A stretch of 64,000 nt of DNA from Acinetobacter sp. ANC 3832 (lineage in GTDB: Bacteria > Pseudomonadota > Gammaproteobacteria > Pseudomonadales > Moraxellaceae): contig NZ_NEGJ01000001.1 in the NCBI RefSeq assembly GCF_002135415.1, forward strand, positions 186,001 through 250,000, given 5' to 3'. The number at the start of each line of letters is the position of its first letter. Within the stretch, counting starts at the first letter, position 1. Positions 45,403 to 54,069 of this stretch are shown here, piece by piece. The translations under genes and the position numbers were made by a program. The notes beneath the pieces were generated by a model. It was not told the origin of the DNA and ran no database searches. It saw only the letters and a program-made list of their open reading frames with translations.

Positions 45403-46647
45403 TTAAAACTTTGTATGGCTAAGTGCATAACGGCGACAATGATCTAAATAACTGGCTTCATGAATACTAATCAACTCTACGATGCTACGCCATAACCAAA
45501 AAGGTGCATCAATACTTTTTGCTTCAGTACGTTTCAATTCACTGATCCATGATTTTCGTGTTGTATCATCCATTTGACGAACATGCGCACGCCCCACAAC
45601 AAAGGCAAGATAAAATGCCAAATCTTTGGCTTCTTGTTCATTCATTCCTTCTATTTCAAGTTTTAAATCTTGAGGTAAAAGCTCTCGAACAACCAAAGAT
45701 TTATCCATAAAACGAATGGCTTGCATACGCTCACCTAAATGTGGTGATAAATGTCGCGCACCTTCAACGACACGCTTGGCATTGTCCTTTGGCATTTGCA
45801 CATCTGAATAACGAGGCGCCAATGCGGTTGTGCCCTCTTTTAAATCCATTAGGCAAAGCCCCTGACCTTTCACCACATGATCATCAACATCAACCAACAC
45901 TGCATAGCGTAAACGTCCAAGTGAACTACAGCCTTTGACCCAATAAGCAGCATCTAAAACCGTGACATCACTTTTTTGATTACGACTTTCAAGCATGGTG
46001 ACGAGATCAATCACTTCAGGTTTTTGAAATACTGATGCAATTTCTTTTTGTTCAACTTTGAGCAAAGGCCAAAACTTTCTACTTAAAGTGATTTTGGGGA
46101 TTAAACCTTCTAAACGCTCTTCTGCTAAATTTCTCCATGTGCGATTCATTGCTGTTCTCATGACACTTTGAATGAGTAAAGGACGGCGTAACCTTTTCGA
46201 AGGTCGCCCCTTTACCTCTAAAGCATGAAGATAACCTGCATATAATGCTTCAATCATTTGTGCAGTCACAACACCTGGTAAATCTGAACTACGCACTGCT
46301 GTCGCTAAAGATAAACCTAAACGAATGATGTCATTGGCAGGGTTACCAATCACTGTTTGGTCTAAATCCCGAATTTCAATTTCGATCTCGCCTTCGGCAT
46401 TAGCAACGGGTCCTAAATTTCCTGTATGACAATCGCCACAAATCCAAATGGCAGGTCCTTGTGGAATAGAGGAAATAGAAGCTGCTTTTAACCATTCATA
46501 ATATTTTGCAGTATTGCCTCGTACATAAGCATGAATAGATCGTGCCATTTTTAAGTTACGACGTTCATTCAGTTCAGCTTGTCTAAATCTGGGTTGTTTA
46601 ATTTCAGTATTTTGTTTTTTTGGCATGACTTTTGTTTGTTTTATCAT
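45403..46647 (-). CDS. DUF2252 family protein
   Basis: A 414-residue cytoplasmic protein. DUF2252 marks are FYRGN-like AYVRGNTAKYYEWL near residue 42, WICGDCHTGNLGPV near residue 68, EIEIRDLDQTVIGNPANDIIRLGLSLA and, later, GRAHVRQMDD near residue 350. The GDCHxGN and D-x-D blocks resemble kinase/aminoglycoside-phosphotransferase catalytic and metal loops, so an ATP-dependent small-molecule or protein kinase activity is often suspected but not shown. It is monocistronic and divergent from the YccS-type gene. Confidence 0.88.
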   Translation of the reverse strand: MIKQTKVMPKKQNTEIKQPRFRQAELNERRNLKMARSIHAYVRGNTAKYYEWLKAASISSIPQGPAIWICGDCHTGNLGPVANAEGEIEIEIRDLDQTVIGNPANDIIRLGLSLATAVRSSDLPGVVTAQMIEALYAGYLHALEVKGRPSKRLRRPLLIQSVMRTAMNRTWRNLAEERLEGLIPKITLSRKFWPLLKVEQKEIASVFQKPEVIDLVTMLESRNQKSDVTVLDAAYWVKGCSSLGRLRYAVLVDVDDHVVKGQGLCLMDLKEGTTALAPRYSDVQMPKDNAKRVVEGARHLSPHLGERMQAIRFMDKSLVVRELLPQDLKLEIEGMNEQEAKDLAFYLAFVVGRAHVRQMDDTTRKSWISELKRTEAKSIDAPFWLWRSIVELISIHEASYLDHCRRYALSHTKF

Positions 46648-46848
46648 AAGGTGAACGAAGTCTGCGCTTATTTTTAGCCAAAATAAAATGATGCGTGTAT
46701 ATTTAATGTTGCTGTTTTTTAAACATGTTTTACTTACAGTTCTTCATCTAAATACATCGCCAAGTACTTTTTAAGCAATATAAAATAGGCTTCACTCAAC
46801 ACACCATTTTTGTGAAATTTTCTGTGAGCTTTTTTGTGAAAATCGATC

Positions 46849-48999
46849 GTGAATAATCTACAACAGCTTTTTCAAAACTTTAAGTCAAATTCAATTTTGA
46901 TTTATTGCCTACAAATTTTTATTGTGCTGAGTGGTACTACGCTTGGGCTTTATTTTTTAGGTTTTGAAAAACTCATTGTTCCGATTACCTTAGGTGCAAT
47001 CGCAACTGCACTCACGGACTTTGATGATCGATTAAGTATACGACTACGGAATTTGGGCTACGTCTGCATTCTCTTTTTTAGTGTCAGCAGTATTTTAGAA
47101 TTTCTTTATCCTTATAAGCTATTATTTCTGACTTATTTATCCTTGTCTAGTGGTGCTTTTATTCTGATGGGCGCACTTGGACAACGCTATGCCACCATAT
47201 CTTTTGGTACAGTTTTACTGTCTATTTATACGATGTTTGGTTTAGGTGAATATCAAGAATGGTATCAACAACCGAGCTATTTTGTGATGGGGACGTTGTG
47301 GTACGGTTTAAGCTCCATTGTTTTTTACTTGCTTAAACCAACTCAAGCCATACAAGACAATTTGGCGCAAAGCTATCTAGCCATGAGTCAATTACTACTC
47401 AGTAAAGCACGACTTTTTGATCCTGATAATACTGACAATGTTGAACAACTTTTATATGAATTATCCTTACAAAATAGTTTGGTCGTACAACAATTAAATA
47501 TCACAAAATCTTCATTGCTTACTCGATTAAAAGCTTCTCGTGCCAATCAAAAAACCATTTACTGGCTCAATTTATACTTTTTAGCACAAGATATTCATGA
47601 ACAAGCGACTTCAAACTATCTACATTATGAAAATATTCAGAAAAATTTTAGTCGTACCGATTTAATTTACCGAATTCAAAAAAATGTTCGATTGCAGGCG
47701 ATCAATTGCCAAAAACTTGCCGAAGCAATTTTGCGACAACAAAACTTCCAAGCCAATCTAGAAAACACCACCGTTTTAAATCATTTAGAAAACTCAATGC
47801 GAGAATGGATTCAAAAGAATCCTCATAATTTAGAAGTGAAAAACTTACTGTTGGTGCTTAAAAATCTAAAAAATGTAGAAGAACAATTTAGCAATTTAAG
47901 TATCGAACAAGATAACTATCAGCAAAGTTATAGTAAACATCAAGATAATCTAAATCTCTTAGATGATGACATTCATGGTATTCAAGATTTATGGCTGAAA
48001 GTAAAACAGCATTTAAGCGCTGAATCTGCTTTATTCCGCCATGCTGTGCGTATTTCTTTTGTCTTTGCCGTTGGCTATGCCTTGTCTTTACTGCCTTTTG
48101 CAAAGAATGGGTATTGGATTTTATTGACTAGTTTATTTGTCTGCCAAATTAGTTATTTTGCAACCAAAAGTCGATTAAAACTGAGAACTTTAGGCACCGT
48201 TTTAGGCGTTATTTTAGGGATTCCTATCCTTTATTTTGTGCCAAGTATTGAAGGACAATTAGTTTTAATCGTTATTTGTGGTGTGTCGTTTTTCTATTTA
48301 CGTTCAAAAAAATATGCCATGGCAACCCTGATGGCAACATTAATGGTTTTACTGATCTTTAACTTAAAAGGTTCAGGCTATGCCATCATTTTACCGAGGA
48401 TCATAGATACCCTTTTAGGCTGTTTAATTGCATGGTTCGCGGTCAGTTTTATTTGGCCAGATTGGAATTTTCGGAATATCTCGAATAATATCCGTAAAAG
48501 TAGCCAAGCAACATTGGATTATTTTGATGCGATTGTTGAGCAATATCAACAGGGCAAAAACAATAGTGTAGATTATCGTAAAGCTAGACGCTTTGCACAT
48601 AATGCCCAAATTGAACTTTCGAATATGATTTCAAGTTTGAGTACCGAGCCAAACCCAAATCAGACGTTAATTCACAATGCTTTCCGCTATTTGGTTTATA
48701 GCCATAGCCAATTGAGTTATGTTTCTGCTTTGGGTAGCCATCGTGAATTGATTCATGATACTCAGGTTTTAGATTTAATGTTGTGGTGTCAACAAACCTT
48801 AAATGATGCTCTCATTCACTCTAAACCCTTAGATCAAACACTCATTCAACAGAAATTAAATGAAATTCAATTCATCAGTACACAAGATGATTTATCCGAT
48901 AATCTTTTATTGGCTTTAAAACAAATTAGCTTATTATTAGAAACATTGCCTGAACTGTTAAAACTTAAAAATACATTATTAGAATTAGAGATTAAATAA
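46849..48999 (+). CDS. yccS: YccS/FUSC-type inner-membrane protein
   Basis: A 716-residue inner-membrane protein. Two blocks of transmembrane helices, at about residues 15-170 and 395-530, are separated by a soluble helical region of about 220 residues and followed by a helical C-terminal domain. This arrangement is the YccS (FUSC-2) family, related to the aromatic-acid efflux protein AaeB. Substrate unknown. The start is GTG at 46849, forced by a TGA four codons upstream, and has no clear Shine-Dalgarno. The small secreted-protein gene follows after 30 bases and may be in the same message. Confidence 0.88.
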   Translation: MNNLQQLFQNFKSNSILIYCLQIFIVLSGTTLGLYFLGFEKLIVPITLGAIATALTDFDDRLSIRLRNLGYVCILFFSVSSILEFLYPYKLLFLTYLSLSSGAFILMGALGQRYATISFGTVLLSIYTMFGLGEYQEWYQQPSYFVMGTLWYGLSSIVFYLLKPTQAIQDNLAQSYLAMSQLLLSKARLFDPDNTDNVEQLLYELSLQNSLVVQQLNITKSSLLTRLKASRANQKTIYWLNLYFLAQDIHEQATSNYLHYENIQKNFSRTDLIYRIQKNVRLQAINCQKLAEAILRQQNFQANLENTTVLNHLENSMREWIQKNPHNLEVKNLLLVLKNLKNVEEQFSNLSIEQDNYQQSYSKHQDNLNLLDDDIHGIQDLWLKVKQHLSAESALFRHAVRISFVFAVGYALSLLPFAKNGYWILLTSLFVCQISYFATKSRLKLRTLGTVLGVILGIPILYFVPSIEGQLVLIVICGVSFFYLRSKKYAMATLMATLMVLLIFNLKGSGYAIILPRIIDTLLGCLIAWFAVSFIWPDWNFRNISNNIRKSSQATLDYFDAIVEQYQQGKNNSVDYRKARRFAHNAQIELSNMISSLSTEPNPNQTLIHNAFRYLVYSHSQLSYVSALGSHRELIHDTQVLDLMLWCQQTLNDALIHSKPLDQTLIQQKLNEIQFISTQDDLSDNLLLALKQISLLLETLPELLKLKNTLLELEIK

Positions 49000-49029
49000 A
49001 CTTCGAATCCACCTAAAAGAGCATATAAA

Positions 49030-49590
49030 ATGCAATTCATTCATAAAATTTTCATCAGTAGTATCTTTATTTTAGCAACTAATTCAACTTTTGCTGATGC
49101 TCAATTCAATACCAATATGCAGCAATTTCTAGAATGTAAAAAGACACTTAAAGACTATTATGACCTCGGTTTTGAATTTGAAGATGACTTAAAAAAGAAT
49201 GGTTGGATAAAATCAGATAGCAATTTACTTTCATATACTTTCAAAAGCAAAGTGCCTATAGAAGTATATGGCATGAAAACCAATGAAATGGTTTTAACTC
49301 TTGGAGGTATGTTAGCTACGGTCAAAAATCAGGATACAAAAGCACTAGCAAAAAAATACGGCATTCAACAAAGTCCGATGTTTCAAAATGCTCCTTATTT
49401 TTCAGGCGAAAAAATTGTTAAAACTGATCAAGCAAATGCTAAAGCAGAAAAATCATTTCGTAAAATGACCTTGGCGGAATCAAATCCATTAGCAGAAGAT
49501 GGCGATCATAAGACTTATATTGGCTGTGTTTATATTTCAGAGTTTGAACAAAAAGAGCAAGAAGCTAAAATGAAAGCATGGCTAGAATAA
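49030..49590 (+). CDS. Hypothetical secreted protein
   Basis: A 186-residue protein with signal peptide MQFIHKIFISSIFILATNSTFA. The mature part contains MQQFLECKKTLKDYYDLGFEFEDDLKKNGW and a later GCVYISEFEQ, leaving two cysteines likely joined. A segment KVPIEVYGMKTNEMVLTLGG looks like a beta hairpin. I do not recognise the family. It follows the YccS-type gene by 30 bases and could be co-transcribed, though the product is unrelated. Confidence 0.7.
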   Translation: MQFIHKIFISSIFILATNSTFADAQFNTNMQQFLECKKTLKDYYDLGFEFEDDLKKNGWIKSDSNLLSYTFKSKVPIEVYGMKTNEMVLTLGGMLATVKNQDTKALAKKYGIQQSPMFQNAPYFSGEKIVKTDQANAKAEKSFRKMTLAESNPLAEDGDHKTYIGCVYISEFEQKEQEAKMKAWLE

Positions 49591-49669
49591 TGATTTAGAT
49601 CAGATATTCATTCGACTTTTTATCTTTTTAAGCTACACTCGATATTCATTCTCATTTACTGAAGTGACC

Positions 49670-49969
49670 ATGAATATTCAAACTTTACGTGCTGTTGGTT
49701 TTTTAGAAGGTCTGTCTTTTTTACTTCTTTTGTTTATTGCAATGCCAATGAAATATATGTGGGGTAATCCTATTTTAGTGAAATATGTCGGTATGGGGCA
49801 CGGCGTACTTTTTGTTGCTTTTTTAGCTGTTTTATTTGTGGTTTGTGAAAAACAAAAATGGTCACTTAACATGTTTGTTTTAGGCTTAATCGCTTCAATC
49901 ATGCCTTTTGGACCATTTGTTTTTGATCATAAACTTAAGAAATTAGAACAATCGAAAGTTGAGGCTTAA
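49670..49969 (+). CDS. DUF3817 family membrane protein
   Basis: A 99-residue protein from ATG 49670 (a GTG two codons upstream is also open). DUF3817 pattern: LRAVGFLEGLSFLLLLFIAMPMKY, then VGMGHGVLFVAFLAVL and a third hydrophobic segment ending MPFGPFVFDHKLK. Three transmembrane helices; the family is common, and the function is unknown. Confidence 0.88.
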   Translation: MNIQTLRAVGFLEGLSFLLLLFIAMPMKYMWGNPILVKYVGMGHGVLFVAFLAVLFVVCEKQKWSLNMFVLGLIASIMPFGPFVFDHKLKKLEQSKVEA

Positions 49970-50047
49970 CCTCTTTTTTTGATTACTGATGGTGATGATT
50001 CTGTTCAATAACCATTTTGTATCAAGATGATAAAAACGACTAGGATC

Positions 50048-50081
50048 TGTTGAAATGGAAAGAATGCTTTCCATTTCAACA
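50048..50081. terminator. Strong 15-bp stem-loop between convergent genes
   Basis: TGTTGAAATGGAAAG-AATG-CTTTCCATTTCAACA is a perfect 15-base-arm hairpin between the DUF3817 gene and craA. No T-run flanks it on either strand, so it is not a classical terminator. Confidence 0.5.
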
Positions 50082-50121
50082 CTCATATAGGATAGTTGTT
50101 TTAGATGAAATTAATATTCAA

Positions 50122-51363
50122 TTAAAACTCTCCTCTCAACTTTCTGCCTTGCATAATCTTATTCAACATCATCCGTGGAAAACTAAACCACAAGGCAATT
50201 AAAGCAACACAAGACAAGCTAAACGCCCATAAATGGAAATGTTCATACAGTACACGAACCAATTCAATAACAAAGAAGAAACTCAACATCATCAATACTG
50301 AAACTGCTGCAGCAACTGTTCCTTTAGAGACTTCAGAAGACATTAAAGCAAAGCGATAAAGAACAGAAAAGCTAATCCCCTCACCAAAACTTATCAAAGT
50401 CATACCTATAATCAGACAATGGAGGAAATAATCTTTCCAAACCATTCCTAACAATAGAATGAGTGTGCCAATCAACATCAAAGGAAGACCCATTAATACA
50501 GTTTTGCCCAATGCCCATTTATCAATGACTTTGATCAGTACGATATTACCCACAATCAAACCACCTAAAACTGGAAATTGCGCCAAGCCATATTGCATAC
50601 TACTTAAGCCCAATTCTTCCACTAACATGACTGGAGAGATTGCGATCCAAAGCATCAATGGCATTGCCACCATGGGTAGCCCAAAGGTCATGCCCAAGAA
50701 GGTTTTATTTTTAAAAACCTGCTTAAAGTCATCCCAGATATAGCTAAAAGGTTGCTTACGGGCTTTCACCTTGTAATCTGGCATTTTGGCTTTTAGACCA
50801 AACCAACTTAGGAAAGCCAGAAAAGCGATACCGATAAAGCCCCAGTGCCATGACACATGATCAATTAAGAATGCACCCAGTACAGGACCCAATAAAGGAG
50901 CAAGCAAGGAAATATTTGCCATGAGTGCCATCACTTTAATGGCATCACGTTCTTCAAATGTTTCTTGTATCGCCGCATAACCTACTGCTGAAATAACAGA
51001 TAAACCAAAGCCTTGTAAAAATCTAAGGGTTAAAAAACTTTCGATATTATCTGTGAGTAAAATGAGTAAGCAGGTCAGAATAAAAAAAATGACACCTGCC
51101 AATAAAACTTTTTTTCGTCCGATCCGATCGGATATTGGTCCAAGTAACCATGCAACACATGCGCCTCCAAGTAAATAAAAAGACATGGAAGATGGTGCCC
51201 AAGAACTACTCACACCAAACTCTTTGGTAATTGCAAGCATCGCAGGTTGGACTAAATCATTACCGATATAGACTGAAAATTCGAACAATACCAAGGCTAA
51301 TGGGAACATTAACGTGGCACGGCTCAATGTTGTTGTTTGAACATTTTGCGCGAGTTTTGACAT
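50122..51363 (-). CDS. craA: MFS efflux pump CraA (MdfA-like)
   Basis: A 413-residue, 12-helix drug/proton antiporter. The MdfA/CraA signature in helix 1 is LVLFEFSVYIGNDLVQPAML, with the membrane-embedded Glu and Asp that bind substrate and proton. The MFS loop motif is LLGPISDRIGRKKVLL, and motif C is LLAPLLGPVLGAF. CraA of A. baumannii mainly exports chloramphenicol and other phenicols; I recognise the match from sequence memory. It is intrinsic and chromosomal in Acinetobacter, and no regulator gene is adjacent. Length is normal and no motif is missing. Confidence 0.92.
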   Translation of the reverse strand: MSKLAQNVQTTTLSRATLMFPLALVLFEFSVYIGNDLVQPAMLAITKEFGVSSSWAPSSMSFYLLGGACVAWLLGPISDRIGRKKVLLAGVIFFILTCLLILLTDNIESFLTLRFLQGFGLSVISAVGYAAIQETFEERDAIKVMALMANISLLAPLLGPVLGAFLIDHVSWHWGFIGIAFLAFLSWFGLKAKMPDYKVKARKQPFSYIWDDFKQVFKNKTFLGMTFGLPMVAMPLMLWIAISPVMLVEELGLSSMQYGLAQFPVLGGLIVGNIVLIKVIDKWALGKTVLMGLPLMLIGTLILLLGMVWKDYFLHCLIIGMTLISFGEGISFSVLYRFALMSSEVSKGTVAAAVSVLMMLSFFFVIELVRVLYEHFHLWAFSLSCVALIALWFSFPRMMLNKIMQGRKLRGEF

Positions 51364-51675
51364 TATTTTCTACATATCATTATTGGCTTATCCAGCTGAA
51401 CACTATTTTTAGGGAGATAAGCGTCAGCCCAATGACAAGCACTGAGAAATTTAAATTAAGTTTAGAAAATGCGTTACTTAAAACGACTTTAAACACCGTA
51501 TTCACAAGGTGTCTAGAGAAAATAAAATGAATATGTGAGATTTTTATCACTCAGTCCAAGCACACCCACTAGGCTAAGTTTGATTAGTTTAACACAGTGG
51601 CTTTTTCAGGAGAAGTTGAATGTTTTTCACTCTTTAGTTATTCTAAAATCTCAAAAACGAAGGGTTGAAGAATAA
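51364..51675. other. Intergenic stretch upstream of craA
   Basis: About 310 bases between the divergent craA gene and the next gene. No ORF is supported. ACACC-GTATTCACAA-GGTGT at about 51496-51515 is a short inverted repeat. Promoters for both genes must be here. Confidence 0.35.
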
Positions 51676-52065
51676 ATGAAAAATATGAATCCTCAAGTCA
51701 TGCTCATTCTTGGTATTGTTCTGTTTATTATCGGCGGTGGTTTGTATTGGCAAAGTTCAGCACCAAACATCAGTGCAGACGACCAAGCTCGCTGTGAACA
51801 ACTGGTTCAAAAGAAATATGGTGAGAACTCAAGTTCAATTATAGCCAGTTGTAAAACTGATGTTGGTTTTATCGCAATGATGGACTCTCAAGCCAATGGT
51901 GTAACCTCTGCTGAAGATGCTGCAAAAGCGATTAGTTCTGCCAATAATAAAGAAGTCGGAACCAGTACACTGGGTAAATTCTTAATGGGTCTTTGCTTCG
52001 GTATCGGTATTGCTTTTATCTTTAAAGGAATTGCTGGAATACGTAATAAATCGATAAGTGGTTAA
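51676..52065 (+). CDS. Small membrane protein with two helices
   Basis: A 129-residue protein with two hydrophobic segments, about residues 7-26 and 104-124, and a soluble middle of about 75 residues carrying two cysteines (DDQARCEQLV and IIASCKTDVG) that may form a disulfide in the periplasm. The start is ATG 51676, with a GAAGGGTTGAAG-like ribosome binding region. It resembles a widespread group of unnamed Acinetobacter membrane proteins; no function is known. Confidence 0.72.
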   Translation: MKNMNPQVMLILGIVLFIIGGGLYWQSSAPNISADDQARCEQLVQKKYGENSSSIIASCKTDVGFIAMMDSQANGVTSAEDAAKAISSANNKEVGTSTLGKFLMGLCFGIGIAFIFKGIAGIRNKSISG

Positions 52066-52066
52066 T

Positions 52067-52110
52067 TTAAATATCCTTAGAATAACAATTAAATATCCTT
52101 AGAATAACAA
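52067..52110 (+). repeat. 22-bp perfect tandem duplication next to a terminator arm
   Basis: TTAAATATCCTTAGAATAACAA occurs twice head to tail (52067-52088 and 52089-52110). The second copy contributes 12 bases of the left arm of the adjacent 16-base hairpin, so the duplication copied part of a terminator stem. Confidence 0.8.
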
Positions 52111-52140
52111 CATGTTCAAATCCACATGTTGTTATTCTAA
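52099..52140. terminator. Bidirectional hairpin with 16-bp arms
   Basis: TTAGAATAACAACATG and CATGTTGTTATTCTAA pair perfectly over 16 bases with a 10-base loop between convergent genes. The stem is AT-rich, and no T-run follows. Confidence 0.7.
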
Positions 52141-52147
52141 ATTGAGC

Positions 52148-52912
52148 TTAACCATAAAAATGTTGTTTTAAATTAAAGCTATATTCAGTGAGATATTGCT
52201 GTAATTTTTCCAAATCATTGGTCGGCTCAATTGTTCTTTGATTCAAGGCTTCAATTTTATCATTCAACAATTTAAGGATATATTGCTGTTCAGATTCAGA
52301 TACTTGAGCTTTTTCTTTTTGTTGCTTTTTAATTTCTAAATAATCTTGCGCCCAATGACGTAATGGATCTTTTATCTCTATTTGCTCAAACAATTGGGTA
52401 ATAAGTAATTCAGGCATGATCTGCTGTGATGCTAACTCTGCTGACATGAGTCCACGAATTGAATAGAATACTTTTTTATAGGTAAAGTTATCAGCAGTTT
52501 GCATGACATGCATACCACCTTTTGCCAATGATAAATAATGATAATACAAAGCTTTATAGTCTATACGTTCAAGTAACCCATCACTGAATTTATCCCATTC
52601 AGGAAATTCATTGAAATAGACAATGTAAGCCCGTACCCATTCCAAAACTGTTGGGTTACTTTTTGCGAGTAAGCCAAACATTTTATTTAAATCAAAAGAA
52701 ACGAAGTCAAAATCACCCTCCATGATTTCGATCAAATCACGGTATTTTCTATAATCATAATATTGAGCTTTTGATGGCAAATGAAAGCCTCTCACATCGT
52801 AATCACTATCTGGACTTGCCATACCCCATAAACGGCTACCACTTTCAATATAAAAAAGTGGAATATCGTCTCTTTCTTTAAATAAATTTTGGATTTCTTG
52901 TTGGATGTTCAT
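52148..52912 (-). CDS. Predicted nucleotidyltransferase of the RlaP/PF10127 type
   Basis: A 254-residue cytoplasmic protein of the DNA-polymerase-beta nucleotidyltransferase superfamily. The active-site signature is GSRLWGMASPDSDYDVRG at residues 25-42, with the metal-binding D37 and D39. A third acidic residue is expected in DFDFVSFDL near residue 70. Family members were named RNA-ligase-associated polymerase-beta-like proteins because some sit with RNA repair genes; no rtcB or RNA ligase is adjacent here. A helical C-terminal part (about 120-250) may select the substrate, which is unknown. Confidence 0.85.
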   Translation of the reverse strand: MNIQQEIQNLFKERDDIPLFYIESGSRLWGMASPDSDYDVRGFHLPSKAQYYDYRKYRDLIEIMEGDFDFVSFDLNKMFGLLAKSNPTVLEWVRAYIVYFNEFPEWDKFSDGLLERIDYKALYYHYLSLAKGGMHVMQTADNFTYKKVFYSIRGLMSAELASQQIMPELLITQLFEQIEIKDPLRHWAQDYLEIKKQQKEKAQVSESEQQYILKLLNDKIEALNQRTIEPTNDLEKLQQYLTEYSFNLKQHFYG

Positions 52913-53056
52913 TTTTGTTCACATTTTGTTGGTTTTACAAATTTTATATCATTAATTTTTTGAATCTTTTGGATTTTCTTTAAATTTAAGCTAATTACTT
53001 TTATCTCAAAACCATTCCCTACAATTAAAATATTTATTATTATATTCCCAAAATAA

Positions 53057-53083
53057 AAAACGCATCAAATCTGATACGTTTTA
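53057..53083 (-). terminator. Terminator of the small lipoprotein gene
   Basis: AAAACGCATCA and TGATACGTTTT pair with one mismatch around a four-base loop; the A-run on the plus strand is a T-run on the minus strand. Confidence 0.75.
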
Positions 53084-53123
53084 AATAGAGTCTAAGCTAT
53101 AAAATTCAAATATAAACAATTAA

Positions 53124-53495
53124 TTAAGAGCACAATTTGGTTTGGAAGTTTTTGGTGTTTTTCCCACGTGTACATTGATATTCCTTTTGCACATCTATAC
53201 GTTTCCAATCACCAGCTACATTTTTAAAACGGTAAACACTACGAATAGAGCGAACAGAATCATCCATTAACCCTGTTTCAGTGACTTTCACCTCTGCTGC
53301 TGTTGGTGATTCTACCTGATTAAAATATTGACGAATTTCAACCGTCGATAAATTTTTACGCAAATCACTGCGCTCATTCAAAACTTGTGCTAAAGGCGTT
53401 TCAGAACCGCCAACCTTATTCATCAAATTTTGCGTTGTACTACAACCTACCAATAAGCCGATACTAAGTGCCGATAAAGAGAGTAAACGTAACAT
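53124..53495 (-). CDS. Hypothetical small lipoprotein
   Basis: A 123-residue protein with lipobox LLVGC (cysteine near residue 18). The mature part has an N-terminal Asn/Ser-rich linker, a segment AQVLNERSDLRKNLSTVEIRQYFNQ, then YRFKNVAGDWKRIDVQKEYQC and a final TKLCS. The last two cysteines may pair. I do not recognise the family. Monocistronic, with its own terminator. Confidence 0.75.
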   Translation of the reverse strand: MLRLLSLSALSIGLLVGCSTTQNLMNKVGGSETPLAQVLNERSDLRKNLSTVEIRQYFNQVESPTAAEVKVTETGLMDDSVRSIRSVYRFKNVAGDWKRIDVQKEYQCTRGKNTKNFQTKLCS

Positions 53496-53586
53496 TTTTT
53501 TAAATCCCCAAAATAAAAACTGATATCACAAATGATGCTATGCCTTGGCAAGTTACACAATTGAAAGCATGTAAAAGTTCAATAAA

Positions 53587-54006
53587 TTATATTAAATTAC
53601 TTTTAGAATCCTTTTGGAAAGCAAACTTTAACCAATAAAAACTAATCATAATTAATCCAATAGAAACAATTTCCATATCCTTTGTTACAGCATAAATCAT
53701 GGGTAAATATGCAAGAAATATAATCACTCTAGCTACTTTCCTAAATTTTATGTCCTCTTTGAATTTGTAAATAATAGACATCCAGCTCACAACAACAAAA
53801 CTTAAAAAAATGCCATAAACCCATTGACCATGTGTATTAAAAAATCCATTTTTTTCAAAAATCTCTGGCTCAATGCTAAACATAAATAATAAGTACAAAA
53901 TACCTAAGGTCAAAAATACCGTGAGTGGCAAATAGCGAAATAATTGTCGAATTACGAGGTCTGCATCTTCACGACCTTGTTTCACTTTTTTATCTATTAA
54001 TTTCAT
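53587..54006 (-). CDS. Hypothetical membrane protein
   Basis: From ATG 54006 it is 139 residues; the longer frame to 54066 runs through the terminator hairpin at 54015 and is unlikely. Four hydrophobic segments lie at about residues 25-45, 58-80, 91-108 and 112-130. The start KLIDKKVKQGREDADLVIRQ is charged and cytoplasmic. Function unknown. It is downstream of the D-2-hydroxyglutarate dehydrogenase gene but behind its terminator. Confidence 0.6.
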   Translation of the reverse strand: MKLIDKKVKQGREDADLVIRQLFRYLPLTVFLTLGILYLLFMFSIEPEIFEKNGFFNTHGQWVYGIFLSFVVVSWMSIIYKFKEDIKFRKVARVIIFLAYLPMIYAVTKDMEIVSIGLIMISFYWLKFAFQKDSKSNLI

Positions 54007-54014
54007 TATTATAA

Positions 54015-54042
54015 AAAAACGCATTATTATTAATGCGTTTTT
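54015..54042. terminator. Terminator after the FAD oxidoreductase gene
   Basis: AAAAACGCATTA-TTAT-TAATGCGTTTTT is a perfect 12-base-arm hairpin with A- and T-runs on both sides, 27 bases after the dehydrogenase stop on the minus strand. Confidence 0.88.
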
Positions 54043-54069
54043 ATCACAGGCCGTATTTTTTAACAATGC

